Of a DNA stretch of 43,179 nt, positions 31,706 through 38,781 are shown one piece after another. Position numbers and translations under genes: made by a program. The stretch covers positions 1 to 43,179 of IMG/VR virus record IMGVR_UViG_3300009436_000042, one strand, 5' to 3'. Position 1 is the stretch's first letter. The number at the start of each line of letters is the position of its first letter. Origin of the DNA: a virus. Below the pieces are notes generated by a model. The model was not told where the DNA came from. It made no database searches and saw only the letters and a program-made list of their open reading frames with translations.

Positions 31706-32116
31706 ATGATTAATATCTACCTTACAGGTCAAATTGCTCAAAAAAGACGTATTAACACATACGTCCGTTCCATCCTAACCTACCTAATGCCACGACTTCG
31801 AAGAGACATTGATATATACATCAATGTCACTAAGGAATGTGATGATGGTGCATACGGACTCTGTTGGGGAGACCGTAACGAGGTTGAGATACACCTCTCA
31901 AGAGAGACACAAGGTGTCAAAATACCCCTTGAAGAGATGATGCAAACACTTGCTCATGAACTAGTCCATGCAAAACAATTCATCAAGGGAGACCTATCTC
32001 CAATGATGCGAAACTACAAAACTGTCTACCATGCAAAGACCCCCTATAGTCGTCAACCATGGGAACTAGAAGCCTATCGTAAAGAAGAGAGATTATTGCA
32101 GACTTTTTGGTTGTAA
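31706..32116 (+). CDS. HExxH zinc metallopeptidase-like protein (SprT-like), 136 aa
   Basis: The motif H84-E85-L-V-H88 (LAHELVHAKQF) is a metallopeptidase zinc site, with a candidate third ligand in PWELEAYRKE about 30 residues on. This spacing resembles SprT/minigluzincin-like proteins. The ATG at 31670 is in frame but lies within the -10 box and upstream of the expected +1, so 31706 is used. There is no signal peptide, so it acts in the cytoplasm, perhaps on DNA-bound or host proteins. The substrate is unknown. Confidence 0.72.
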   Translation: MINIYLTGQIAQKRRINTYVRSILTYLMPRLRRDIDIYINVTKECDDGAYGLCWGDRNEVEIHLSRETQGVKIPLEEMMQTLAHELVHAKQFIKGDLSPMMRNYKTVYHAKTPYSRQPWELEAYRKEERLLQTFWL

Positions 32117-32120
32117 AAAC

Positions 32121-32150
32121 TTGACAATGACCCCTATTTTCTGTTATACT
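32121..32150 (+). promoter_or_regulatory. Sigma70-like promoter TTGACA/TATACT
   Basis: TTGACA (32121-32126), an 18-bp spacer and TATACT (32145-32150). A 35-nt leader with AGAGGA (32172-32177) leads to the ATG at 32186. Confidence 0.75.
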
Positions 32151-32185
32151 ATGTATATAATGAGAAATCAAAGAGGAAAATCAAT

Positions 32186-32704
32186 ATGTTAAACCTAATA
32201 ATTCAAACCCAATACAAAGAAAACTATGCAGCTCATAATGAAGATTATGAACATGGTGTTTCAGAACCATATTGGAAGTTTAAAGGTGGTTCATCATATC
32301 TGATTACAGATATAGATTTCGTTAACACTGAGTACCTTGAAGGTCTTGTCGAAGAGACTGCATTCATCCACTCGTATGAGAATCCTGCATCTATGGAATA
32401 TGTCCTAGATTGGGAACTGATTGACGAAGAGAATTTGTCAGACCACATTGAAGAGTGGGAGACTCCTTACCTTCTTGAGAAGAATGAGAAGGGTCAGTGG
32501 ACTTCTAAGAAAGTCACTGAGAATGGTGACATGGGTTACATGAGAGACGGAATTCTTTCTAGGGTTCAAGTTTGGACTTATGAGTCTAGTGGAACAAGAG
32601 ATGTTGAGAGTTACCATGTTGAGTACATCATGGTGGATGGAAGTAAATGTCTATCCGATGAAGCTCTCGGACAATGGTTCAAAACAAGAGAATTGGTTGC
32701 ATAA
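32186..32704 (+). CDS. Hypothetical protein, 172 aa
   Basis: It has a good promoter and Shine-Dalgarno. The product starts MLNLIIQTQYKENYAAHNED, is acidic and soluble, and has a C-terminal beta segment (SYHVEYIMVDGSKCLSDEAL). It resembles small early proteins of marine phages in composition; I do not recognise a family. Confidence 0.72.
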   Translation: MLNLIIQTQYKENYAAHNEDYEHGVSEPYWKFKGGSSYLITDIDFVNTEYLEGLVEETAFIHSYENPASMEYVLDWELIDEENLSDHIEEWETPYLLEKNEKGQWTSKKVTENGDMGYMRDGILSRVQVWTYESSGTRDVESYHVEYIMVDGSKCLSDEALGQWFKTRELVA

Positions 32705-32709
32705 AACAC

Positions 32710-32739
32710 TTGACAGTGCGTGTCATTTAATGGTATACT
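32710..32739 (+). promoter_or_regulatory. Sigma70-like promoter of the deoxyribonucleotidase gene
   Basis: TTGACA (32710-32715), an 18-bp spacer and TATACT (32734-32739), ending 7 nt before the ATG at 32746: a leaderless arrangement. Confidence 0.72.
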
Positions 32740-32745
32740 TACAGT

Positions 32746-33243
32746 ATGGAAAATAAACAAATAAAGAGAATATTCTTAGACATGGACGGAGTCCTTGCCG
32801 ACTTCAATACAGGAGTCGAAACACTTACAGGAACACCTTTCCCAAATACTCTTCAAGGTCACAATGACTATGATGAGAGAAAGGAAGAGTTAACTAACAA
32901 GAGATTGTTCAGACACTTACCACCTATGGAAGATATGCACGACTTGGTTGGGTATGTCAGACATACAGGACTTCCTTGGGAAATCCTAACTGCAGCTGGT
33001 ACAGTGAACAGAGAGTTAGTGGTTTGGGACAAACAAGAATGGATTAAGGAACATGTGAGTCCTACTGTTGTTGTTACTTGCACCATGACAGGAAGTCAGA
33101 AAGGTATGTTCGCAATAGAGGGAAGTGTCCTCGTTGATGACAGACAGAAAAACCTTGATGCATGGGTTGAACATGGTGGAATAGGAATACTACACACGAG
33201 TGCAGAAGATACCATCAACCAGTTAAAGGAGTTAAGAAGTTAG
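32746..33243 (+). CDS. HAD-family 5'(3')-deoxyribonucleotidase-like phosphatase
   Basis: The N-terminal D12-x-D14-G-x-x-x-D motif (LDMDGVLADF) supplies the nucleophile and acid. LTAAG near 84-88 (motif II Thr) and VLVDDRQKN near 128-136 (motif IV acids) complete a HAD phosphatase. The overall size (165 aa) and order fit 5'(3')-deoxyribonucleotidases, which dephosphorylate dNMPs or clean the pool. A terminator follows, so this ends a transcription unit. It could also be another small HAD phosphatase. Confidence 0.82.
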   Translation: MENKQIKRIFLDMDGVLADFNTGVETLTGTPFPNTLQGHNDYDERKEELTNKRLFRHLPPMEDMHDLVGYVRHTGLPWEILTAAGTVNRELVVWDKQEWIKEHVSPTVVVTCTMTGSQKGMFAIEGSVLVDDRQKNLDAWVEHGGIGILHTSAEDTINQLKELRS

Positions 33244-33269
33244 GGAATTTCATTTTTTATACCTAACGA

Positions 33270-33295
33270 CCCCAATTACGATTGGGGTTTTTTTT
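33270..33295 (+). terminator. Rho-independent terminator
   Basis: A 7-bp stem CCCCAAT/ATTGGGG with a TACG tetraloop is followed directly by eight T. It lies 27 nt after the HAD gene stop and is the clearest terminator in the window. Confidence 0.92.
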
Positions 33296-33321
33296 ACCTG
33301 TTTTTGTATTCAAAAATAAAC

Positions 33322-33329
33322 ACTAAATA
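33322..33329 (+). promoter_or_regulatory. Late-type promoter ACTAAATA
   Basis: Ends 5 nt before the ATG at 33335 and starts a new unit after the terminator. No Shine-Dalgarno. Confidence 0.62.
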
Positions 33330-33334
33330 ATACT

Positions 33335-33934
33335 ATGGAACAAACTGAATTTAAAACTGAATATCTAGGAGACCACATATGGTTGTATCCTGCAAAGATA
33401 CCTGCAGAAATATGTGACGCCACCATAAGACAGTTCGATAACTATGAACAACTCGGTTTTACTGCCTCAAGAGGAGAACATAGGCGTCACTCGGTCGAAG
33501 ACCGTTCATTGAATCTTGAAAGCTTCACAAAAAATATGGAAGAATATCCATTTCAAGGTGAAGAAATAGTTCCTTTCTTAACTGATACACTTAAATATGA
33601 ATGCATACCTCACTATACAGACCTACAAGGACTAAAAGACGATGAGTTAGGAGTGTTTGAAGGAAAGATACAGAAGACTCAACCCACTGAAGGTTTTCAT
33701 ACATGGCACTGGGAACGTGCTAAGACTAAAAATTATAGAGTATTGGTATGGACTATATTTTTAAATGATGTAGAAGATGGGGGTGAGATGGAATTCAAAC
33801 ACCAATCACTTAGGATATCCCCAAAACGGGGAGATGTTCTTATCTGGCCTGCAGGGTTCACACATACACACAGAGGTAACCCACCTCTAAAAAGTAACAA
33901 ATATATCGTTACAGGATGGATTAATTATGTCTAA
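33335..33934 (+). CDS. 2OG-Fe(II) oxygenase-like protein (prolyl-hydroxylase-like)
   Basis: The 199-residue protein has a likely iron site H125-x-E127 (WHWE), YRVLVWTIFLN, GGEMEF, then GDVLIWPAGFTHTHRG with the distal His, and K189 in place of Arg for 2-oxoglutarate. The strand order is that of small prolyl-4-hydroxylase-type oxygenases common in marine phages. The Glu instead of Asp in the first motif is unusual and could lower or change activity. It starts a late-type unit. Confidence 0.78.
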   Translation: MEQTEFKTEYLGDHIWLYPAKIPAEICDATIRQFDNYEQLGFTASRGEHRRHSVEDRSLNLESFTKNMEEYPFQGEEIVPFLTDTLKYECIPHYTDLQGLKDDELGVFEGKIQKTQPTEGFHTWHWERAKTKNYRVLVWTIFLNDVEDGGEMEFKHQSLRISPKRGDVLIWPAGFTHTHRGNPPLKSNKYIVTGWINYV

Positions 33935-34187
33935 ATTATCAAGAGTCAAAGGATTCTTCGGTAGGGTATGGACAGGTTTTAAGAACCTATTCAAGACCAA
34001 ATACCAAATCACAATATATCGTCAATCGGACTCGGGTTCGGGTGCGATGTACAAATCGGAATATATTTCTAGGAATATATCTATTAATAGACCCAAACAC
34101 TTAAAGTTCAGAGACTATGAGACCAAGAATATGGTTGAGATTCGTAGCGTCAAAGGACTTGAAGTTAAAATCGTGGAGGTAGACTAA
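33927..34187 (+). CDS. Hypothetical basic protein, 86 aa
   Basis: Overlaps the previous gene by 8 nt and ends on the first base of the next ATG. A basic N-terminal helix (LSRVKGFFGRVWTGFKNLF, amphipathic) is followed by a beta-rich domain. It may associate with membranes through the helix. Location just before the spanin-like pair makes a lysis or envelope role possible, but that is inference. Confidence 0.66.
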   Translation: MSKLSRVKGFFGRVWTGFKNLFKTKYQITIYRQSDSGSGAMYKSEYISRNISINRPKHLKFRDYETKNMVEIRSVKGLEVKIVEVD

Positions 34188-34567
34188 TGAATCAATTATT
34201 CATCGGTATCATCGTTGTCTTGGGATTGGGAGGATACTTCCTTTATCAAGAGAACATAACTCTTACTGCAAATAATCTTAAGTTAGAATATGCAGTAGAG
34301 GAACAGAAAGAGACTCTAAGAGTTGTACAGGAAAATTTTGAGAAGCAATCAAAGTCCTTACAAAACATGAGTCGTAGAAATAACGAGATAGAACAAGAGA
34401 AGTCAAGGTACTTAGAGATTCTATCTAAACATAACTTTGAGAGACTTGCAACAGTAAAGCCAGGTCTTATGGAAAACCGATTCAACAAGGGAACTGTTGA
34501 TGTACTGGAGGGAATAGAGAATGACACTAAGAACATTAGCAATCTTGACACTAGCACTAACGATTAG
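34187..34567 (+). CDS. Putative inner-membrane spanin (Rz-like)
   Basis: The 126-residue protein has one N-terminal membrane span (about residues 4-20, IGIIVVLGLGGYFLY) followed by a long periplasmic coiled coil (about 28-95). This is the i-spanin layout. The next gene overlaps its end out of frame and encodes a lipoprotein, the classic Rz/Rz1 arrangement. Spanins fuse inner and outer membranes in the last step of lysis. The call rests on topology and gene order, since spanin sequences are not conserved. Confidence 0.7.
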   Translation: MNQLFIGIIVVLGLGGYFLYQENITLTANNLKLEYAVEEQKETLRVVQENFEKQSKSLQNMSRRNNEIEQEKSRYLEILSKHNFERLATVKPGLMENRFNKGTVDVLEGIENDTKNISNLDTSTND

Positions 34568-35015
34568 TGGGTGTTCATTATTTGGAACAAAAAACATAGA
34601 GGTTGTATCAAAACCTATAGAGATAGAAATCATCCAACCAGTCTTACCAAGACCTTTAGACCTTACTGCACCAAATTGGTTTGTAGTATCAGAAGCAAAA
34701 CTTGCAAACAACTGTAAGAAGATAATGGTAGATGGTAAAGAGAAGAGACCAAAGACTTGTGCATTAGAGGACAGAGAGAATCCCGAGTGGCCAGTTGGTT
34801 ACACTTACCTTGACAGATTCATCGATGAGATGAAGAAACAGAACAGTGGTGACGTAGTATTTGTTGCAACAACTGTTGGTGACTATAAGGTAATGATTCA
34901 GAACAATCAAGAACTCAGACGATACATTCAACAGATGGGTGAAGTCGTGGTTTACTATAGAAATGTAACCATTAAAGATAAACCAGCAATTGGTGCCAAG
35001 GTAGAGGTCAAATAA
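34521..35015 (+). CDS. Putative outer-membrane lipoprotein, o-spanin candidate (Rz1-like)
   Basis: A lipoprotein signal peptide (MTLRTLAILTLALTISGC) ends at the lipidated Cys 18. The mature part (about 146 aa) has a proline-containing strand (QPVLPRPLDL), a conserved PNWFVV segment and an alpha/beta C-terminal domain (VVFVATTVGDYKVM, then ELRRYIQQMGEVVVYYR). It overlaps the spanin gene by 47 nt in another frame. It is larger than typical Rz1. The C-terminal domain is also known as a conserved standalone protein in marine T4-like phages, so a dual role is possible. Confidence 0.65.
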   Translation: MTLRTLAILTLALTISGCSLFGTKNIEVVSKPIEIEIIQPVLPRPLDLTAPNWFVVSEAKLANNCKKIMVDGKEKRPKTCALEDRENPEWPVGYTYLDRFIDEMKKQNSGDVVFVATTVGDYKVMIQNNQELRRYIQQMGEVVVYYRNVTIKDKPAIGAKVEVK

Positions 35016-35020
35016 ACGAC

Positions 35021-35028
35021 CCTAAATA
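35021..35028 (+). promoter_or_regulatory. Late-type promoter CCTAAATA
   Basis: Ends 5 nt before the ATG at 35034; no Shine-Dalgarno. Confidence 0.62.
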
Positions 35029-35033
35029 ATATT

Positions 35034-35846
35034 ATGAAAAGAGTGAAAAGTACTGTAGGTATTGACAACATCCCATCAATGAGGATGAGATACCAACCCA
35101 TAGAGATGAACACACTTTCGTTGTTTCCGATAAACATACATCGTGCTCAACTAAAATTACCTTTTGAAAATATCATTACAGATATTCGTAATGAAGTTGA
35201 AAGAATGTCAGAACTCCAAGGGGATGAAACCCGAAAGAACTACACTAATTACTTTGATGAGAATGTCCGACAGACATTTGCAGAGAAAGATTGGATGTCA
35301 TCTATTGTGACCCAACTTAAGGATACTTATGTTGAACTTATGGGTTCGGGATATGGTAACAAACAGGTGTATGATTGTACTAGAGATGAGATAGACTGTT
35401 TTATATGGGTCAATCGATATCAATCAGAACATAGTCATTCACGACACAATCATAAAGGGACAACAATGAGTGGAACTCTCTACATTAAAGTAGATGAAGA
35501 CACTTCTCCTATTATGTTTCAGAACCCCAATGAACCTAGAAATTTTATCTTTGATAACAGAGATGAAATGCATCGAAGACACCCTGAAGATATTGACCAT
35601 CAATGTCAACAAATTGAATACTTGGGTACTAGATTTTCAACTAATCAGATAATATATCATCCAGTTGCAGGTGAAGTGTTGATGTGGCCTTCGTGGTTGG
35701 AACATGAAGTACCAAAAGGTGAACATGACGATGACTATGAAAGGATATCCATATCATTTAATTTGACACATACAAAAAGGTTTAAAGACAACTCACCCCC
35801 TTTTAACTATAAACAAATACAACCATTAGGGGACAGTAATGGGTAA
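35034..35846 (+). CDS. 2OG-Fe(II) oxygenase-like protein, 270 aa
   Basis: The core reads VNRYQSEHSHSRHNHKG near 127-142, SGTLYIKV near 146, PIMFQNP near 160, then PVAGEVLMWPSWLEHEVPK and ERISISFNL. This fits a family of putative 2OG-Fe(II) oxygenases with paired His (H138, H140), a distal His in LEHEV and an Arg for the co-substrate. The substrate is not known. It overlaps the next oxygenase-like gene by 8 nt, so the two are made together. Confidence 0.76.
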   Translation: MKRVKSTVGIDNIPSMRMRYQPIEMNTLSLFPINIHRAQLKLPFENIITDIRNEVERMSELQGDETRKNYTNYFDENVRQTFAEKDWMSSIVTQLKDTYVELMGSGYGNKQVYDCTRDEIDCFIWVNRYQSEHSHSRHNHKGTTMSGTLYIKVDEDTSPIMFQNPNEPRNFIFDNRDEMHRRHPEDIDHQCQQIEYLGTRFSTNQIIYHPVAGEVLMWPSWLEHEVPKGEHDDDYERISISFNLTHTKRFKDNSPPFNYKQIQPLGDSNG

Positions 35847-36525
35847 ATCTTTTGATAACGACTCTTTATTTGAACTTAGTGATGTATTGACCCCAGTCTA
35901 TGATGATGGTGTTATTACAATCAAAGACTACTATAAGAATCCCGATGCAATCTATGAATGGTTGCAAGAACAAGACTATCCATTATGGAAGTACAATTCC
36001 GAACTTGAAACAGGTAAGAATTCGGTCGATTATAACGACTGCAGACTTATCCATAACATAGGACACCCAACGAGAAAATACTATAATAATCATAACAGAT
36101 TGTTAAATATTTGTCGTAGGTACTGGTGGAAGGGGCAGTACAATTGGGACACAGTGTATGAGTTTAATTGTTTTCAATCAAAGACAATTAATGACACTAC
36201 ACTACAACACTACCCCCACATAGACTCTAAACTAGAGTGTCATGACTCCGAATCGGTCTTGAACAAGTTAGTATACTTGGACAAGGAAGGTGATGGTGGA
36301 ACGGCTGTCTATGCAGGAGACTGGATTACAAATAATGAACAGATGAATCTGATGTATCCAGTAGAAGAGAGGTTTAAAAAGGTTAAGGTAATCCCTAATC
36401 AATTCAATACATGTGTTATCTTTGCAGGTAACAAACTACATGGTGCGTGGATTGATGATTACGATAACTATAAGGATGACAAGTGGAGATTCACTCAAGT
36501 CACCTTTTATAAACCACAATTATAA
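35839..36525 (+). CDS. 2OG-Fe(II) oxygenase-like protein (DUF6445 type), 228 aa
   Basis: Features include HYPHIDSKL with H-x-D, NKLVYLDKEGDGGTAVY, VIPNQFNTCVIFAGNKLHGAW with the distal His, and RFTQVTFY with the Arg. These match the iron and co-substrate sites of the double-stranded beta helix. It resembles the gene at 8707-9360 in motif order, although the sequences differ. It is coupled to the previous oxygenase gene. Confidence 0.76.
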   Translation: MGKSFDNDSLFELSDVLTPVYDDGVITIKDYYKNPDAIYEWLQEQDYPLWKYNSELETGKNSVDYNDCRLIHNIGHPTRKYYNNHNRLLNICRRYWWKGQYNWDTVYEFNCFQSKTINDTTLQHYPHIDSKLECHDSESVLNKLVYLDKEGDGGTAVYAGDWITNNEQMNLMYPVEERFKKVKVIPNQFNTCVIFAGNKLHGAWIDDYDNYKDDKWRFTQVTFYKPQL

Positions 36526-36530
36526 TAACA

Positions 36531-36728
36531 ATGAACTGTAGTGTTTGCAACACATTTACACAACAAACAGATATAAAGTACTGGATAGAGAATACTGAAG
36601 GTACATTCATATTTTGTGGTGCAGAATGCAGTTTACAATTTCACAGGAAAAGAAATGAGAAAACAGATAACAATATTGAAGATTTTAACAACACTAACAG
36701 CCATAATACTACTAGTTCAAGTAGTTGA
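36531..36728 (+). CDS. Small zinc-finger protein (TRASH/MYM-like), 65 aa
   Basis: C3-x-x-C6 and a second FCGAECSLQFH segment near residues 28-38 give a C-x2-C...C-x3-C knuckle, the pattern of TRASH/MYM zinc fingers. The tail is rich in Asn, Thr and Ser and probably disordered. It may bind DNA, RNA or a host protein. No Shine-Dalgarno is apparent. Moderate confidence in the family. Confidence 0.66.
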   Translation: MNCSVCNTFTQQTDIKYWIENTEGTFIFCGAECSLQFHRKRNEKTDNNIEDFNNTNSHNTTSSSS

Positions 36729-36750
36729 ACTGTTCGTATAGGAGACTCAC

Positions 36751-36975
36751 ATGCCAATCAAATTTAAACCAACAGCTGTTACTGTTGCAAGAGGGTCAAC
36801 TAAGAAAACAACTGTACACTACTACATGAAATGTACACCATTGAAGGAACTTATTGAGGAATTTAACAAAACTCACCTTGTAAAAGGAAAGGGTAAGTTG
36901 AATCAAAAGATTCGTAATGAACTGGTCAGAAGAGGTGGTGTAGACTTTGTACCAAAAGTTGCAGAAACCCTCTAG
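36751..36975 (+). CDS. Conserved basic hypothetical protein, 74 aa
   Basis: A good Shine-Dalgarno (AGGAG) precedes the ATG. The N-terminal half (MPIKFKPTAVTVARGS, KTTVHYYMKCTPLKEL) and the C-terminal KIRNELVRRGGVDF match a short basic protein I have seen in T4-like marine phages. It may bind nucleic acid. Its TAG stop lies within the next promoter's -35. Confidence 0.68.
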   Translation: MPIKFKPTAVTVARGSTKKTTVHYYMKCTPLKELIEEFNKTHLVKGKGKLNQKIRNELVRRGGVDFVPKVAETL

Positions 36976-37001
36976 ACAAAGAGACCATTTTATAGTATAA
37001 T
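36973..37001 (+). promoter_or_regulatory. Sigma70-like promoter of the outer-membrane protein gene
   Basis: TAGACA (36973-36978), a 17-bp spacer and TATAAT (36996-37001). The TAG is the stop of the upstream gene. The leader holds a perfect AGGAGG (37009-37014). Confidence 0.8.
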
Positions 37002-37022
37002 TAACTTTAGGAGGATATTATT

Positions 37023-37619
37023 ATGAATAAGAATATCTTAATGGCATTAATGTTAATGTCAACATCTGTATTTGCAGATGGAAGTGGAAGTATTGGTTAC
37101 GGAAGTGACTATATTTTCAGAGGTGCATCACAAGCTGGAACTCCAGTAGTACATGCATCTTATACAGTTGAATCAGAAGGATTCTACCTTGGTGCATGGG
37201 CATCACAAGTAGACTTCGGAGATACAACTTCAAGAGAGATTGACTACTTCGGTGGTTACAATCTTGCAGTAACGGATAAGGTCTCACTCGATGTGGGTTA
37301 TATACGTTACACTTACGATGCACTAGTAGAATCTATTGAGGAACTCTACATCGTTGCATCATTCGGTGGGTTATCACTAGGTGCATTTCAAGACCTAGAC
37401 ACAGATGATACCTATGCAGAAGTTGGTTACGACCTTTGGTTCGTACCAGTTGTTGATGTCAAAGTCATTTATGGACTTTATGACAAAGACAACACATTTG
37501 CCATGCTCAATGTGACTAAGGATGTAGGTAACTACACATTTGGTCTGTTGATTGGTGACGATGTATTGGATGGAACTGCTTCAGATTCATTGACTGCATC
37601 AATTACACTTAACTTTTAG
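37023..37619 (+). CDS. Exported outer-membrane beta-barrel protein (Gcw_chp/TIGR02001-like)
   Basis: A Sec signal peptide (MNKNILMALMLMSTSVFA) with a cleavage site near residue 18 is followed by alternating amphipathic strands and a terminal aromatic (TLNF), the signal for outer-membrane insertion. The start of the mature part, GSGSIGYGSDYIFRGASQAG, matches the SGNVGxxSDYxFRGxSQ signature of a proteobacterial family (PF09694). It should sit in the host outer membrane. It has its own strong promoter, Shine-Dalgarno and terminator, so it is an independent unit. It may block superinfection or alter permeability; that is inference. Confidence 0.84.
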   Translation: MNKNILMALMLMSTSVFADGSGSIGYGSDYIFRGASQAGTPVVHASYTVESEGFYLGAWASQVDFGDTTSREIDYFGGYNLAVTDKVSLDVGYIRYTYDALVESIEELYIVASFGGLSLGAFQDLDTDDTYAEVGYDLWFVPVVDVKVIYGLYDKDNTFAMLNVTKDVGNYTFGLLIGDDVLDGTASDSLTASITLNF

Positions 37620-37628
37620 TTAGTGTTC

Positions 37629-37657
37629 AAGGGGGTCAATGGTGACCCCTTATTTTT
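37629..37657 (+). terminator. Rho-independent terminator after the outer-membrane gene
   Basis: A stem GGGGTCA/TGACCCC with an ATGG loop is followed by TTATTTTT. It sits 10 nt after the stop codon. Confidence 0.85.
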
Positions 37658-37668
37658 AGGAGAACGAT

Positions 37669-37872
37669 ATGTCATTTTGGAAATCATTAAAGGCATTTTT
37701 AACACCCATTCCATCGGGTGAAAGAGCGAAGGACAAGAAAGGTAGATTTATTGCAGACGATAAGTCAACACCTAATGTCAACGAAGCTTATGCAGATGGA
37801 AAGAAACCAGTCAGAAAGAGAAAACCTCGTACTGGTTATGTAAAGGGTAAGAAAGTTAAAACTAAAGAATAG
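37669..37872 (+). CDS. Small very basic protein, 67 aa
   Basis: AGGAG lies upstream of the ATG. The N-terminus MSFWKSLKAFLTPIPSGERA is followed by a lysine- and arginine-rich tail (KKPVRKRKPRTGYVKGKK). Such composition suggests nucleic acid binding. No family recognised. tRNA-Ala begins 7 nt after the stop. Confidence 0.66.
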   Translation: MSFWKSLKAFLTPIPSGERAKDKKGRFIADDKSTPNVNEAYADGKKPVRKRKPRTGYVKGKKVKTKE

Positions 37873-37879
37873 TTTACTT

Positions 37880-37955
37880 GGGGTATTAGCTCAGTTGGGA
37901 GAGCACCTGCTTTGCAAGCAGGGGGTCACTGGTTCGAACCCAGTATACTCCACCA
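37880..37955 (+). tRNA. tRNA-Ala (anticodon TGC)
   Basis: A 76-nt cloverleaf: acceptor GGGGTAT with ATACTCC (one G-T pair), D-arm AGCTCAGTTGGGAGAGC, anticodon stem CCTGC/GCAGG with the loop TTTGCAA, T-loop TTCGAAC, CCA encoded. It reads GCA, by far the favoured alanine codon here. Confidence 0.96.
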
Positions 37956-37959
37956 CATG

Positions 37960-38049
37960 GGAAGATTGGCAGAGTGGTTGAATGCACCAGTCTTGAAAAC
38001 TGGCATACCTTTACGGGTATCATAGGTTCGAATCCTATATCTTCCGCCA
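37960..38049 (+). tRNA. tRNA-Ser (anticodon TGA)
   Basis: A 90-nt class II tRNA: acceptor GGAAGAT with ATCTTCC, anticodon stem CCAGT/ACTGG with the loop CTTGAAA, a long variable arm (ACCTTTACGGGT region) and encoded CCA. It reads TCA. Confidence 0.95.
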
Positions 38050-38075
38050 TTACCACCAACATAAGGAAACTTACA

Positions 38076-38264
38076 GTGGAAAAATCAAAAGACTATAACG
38101 ACATGACTTTTGTCGAATATAAACTTTTCAAAAACAATGACATCATCTCACTTGATGTCGAACTTCCCTTAGAACATTTGGGTTGGAAAATCGGAGATAC
38201 ACTAGAAGTGTTCCGTGACCACCAAGGACGAGTATCCTTAAAAATACCTAAATGTAATCTATAG
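38076..38264 (+). CDS. Small protein with possible AbrB-like fold, 62 aa, GTG start
   Basis: The open frame runs back into tRNA-Ser, so the start is placed at the GTG of 38076, with AAGGAA 7 nt upstream. The C-terminal half (LEHLGWKIGDTLEV, then GRVSLKIPK) has the strand-turn-strand of AbrB/MazE-type swapped-hairpin DNA-binding domains. It could be a small regulator. The pattern is short and the call tentative. Confidence 0.58.
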   Translation: MEKSKDYNDMTFVEYKLFKNNDIISLDVELPLEHLGWKIGDTLEVFRDHQGRVSLKIPKCNL

Positions 38265-38280
38265 AATAACCTCAGAATAT

Positions 38281-38357
38281 GGGGTTATAGCTCAATTGGA
38301 TAGAGCAACGGCCTTCTAAGCCGTAGGTTACAGGTTCAAGTCCTGTTAGCCCCACCA
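38281..38357 (+). tRNA. tRNA-Arg (anticodon TCT)
   Basis: A 77-nt cloverleaf: acceptor GGGGTTA with TAGCCCC, D-arm AGCTCAATTGGATAGAGC, anticodon stem ACGGC/GCCGT with the loop CTTCTAA, T-loop TTCAAGT, CCA encoded. It reads AGA, the main arginine codon of this phage. Confidence 0.95.
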
Positions 38358-38376
38358 ACATAAAGGATGTAGTACC

Positions 38377-38781
38377 ATGACTGATTACAGTATGATACGC
38401 AACGCACTTCGTACCCCCGATGGTACGATTATTCAATCCCGACACCGACATGACTATGTTACCCACAAGGATGAGAACGGTAAAGAGTACATGGTTGATG
38501 GTGGACTAGACTATGTTCGTTCTAGTTGTAATGGTGACGAAGAATGGATGATTGTCACCCTTGCAGAACCACATGAAGAGGTTAGAGAAGCCTGTGAATG
38601 GGGAACATACGGTATTAACGGTGACCAACCATTATCGTATATTAAGTTATGTGATATGGATACAGACCACATTGGTGCAGTTCTAAAGAATGTACCGTCA
38701 ATCAATGCAGGAATTAAAATTGCAATGGAAACTGAACTGAAGATGAGGGAAGTCTTTCCACTTGGATGGAGAGTTAAATGA
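38377..38781 (+). CDS. Conserved phage protein, 134 aa
   Basis: The segment SRHRHDYVTHKDENGKEY, then VDGGLDYVR, and WGTYGINGDQPLSYIKL match a conserved phage protein family (I believe DUF7695). The histidines and acidic residues could coordinate metal, but no activity is known. It is coupled to the next gene by an ATGA overlap. Confidence 0.7.
   Translation: MTDYSMIRNALRTPDGTIIQSRHRHDYVTHKDENGKEYMVDGGLDYVRSSCNGDEEWMIVTLAEPHEEVREACEWGTYGINGDQPLSYIKLCDMDTDHIGAVLKNVPSINAGIKIAMETELKMREVFPLGWRVK

Noticed and set aside
37974-38075. Extension of the 62-aa frame back into tRNA-Ser
   Set aside because: The frame crosses a certain tRNA gene; the GTG at 38076 has its own Shine-Dalgarno.
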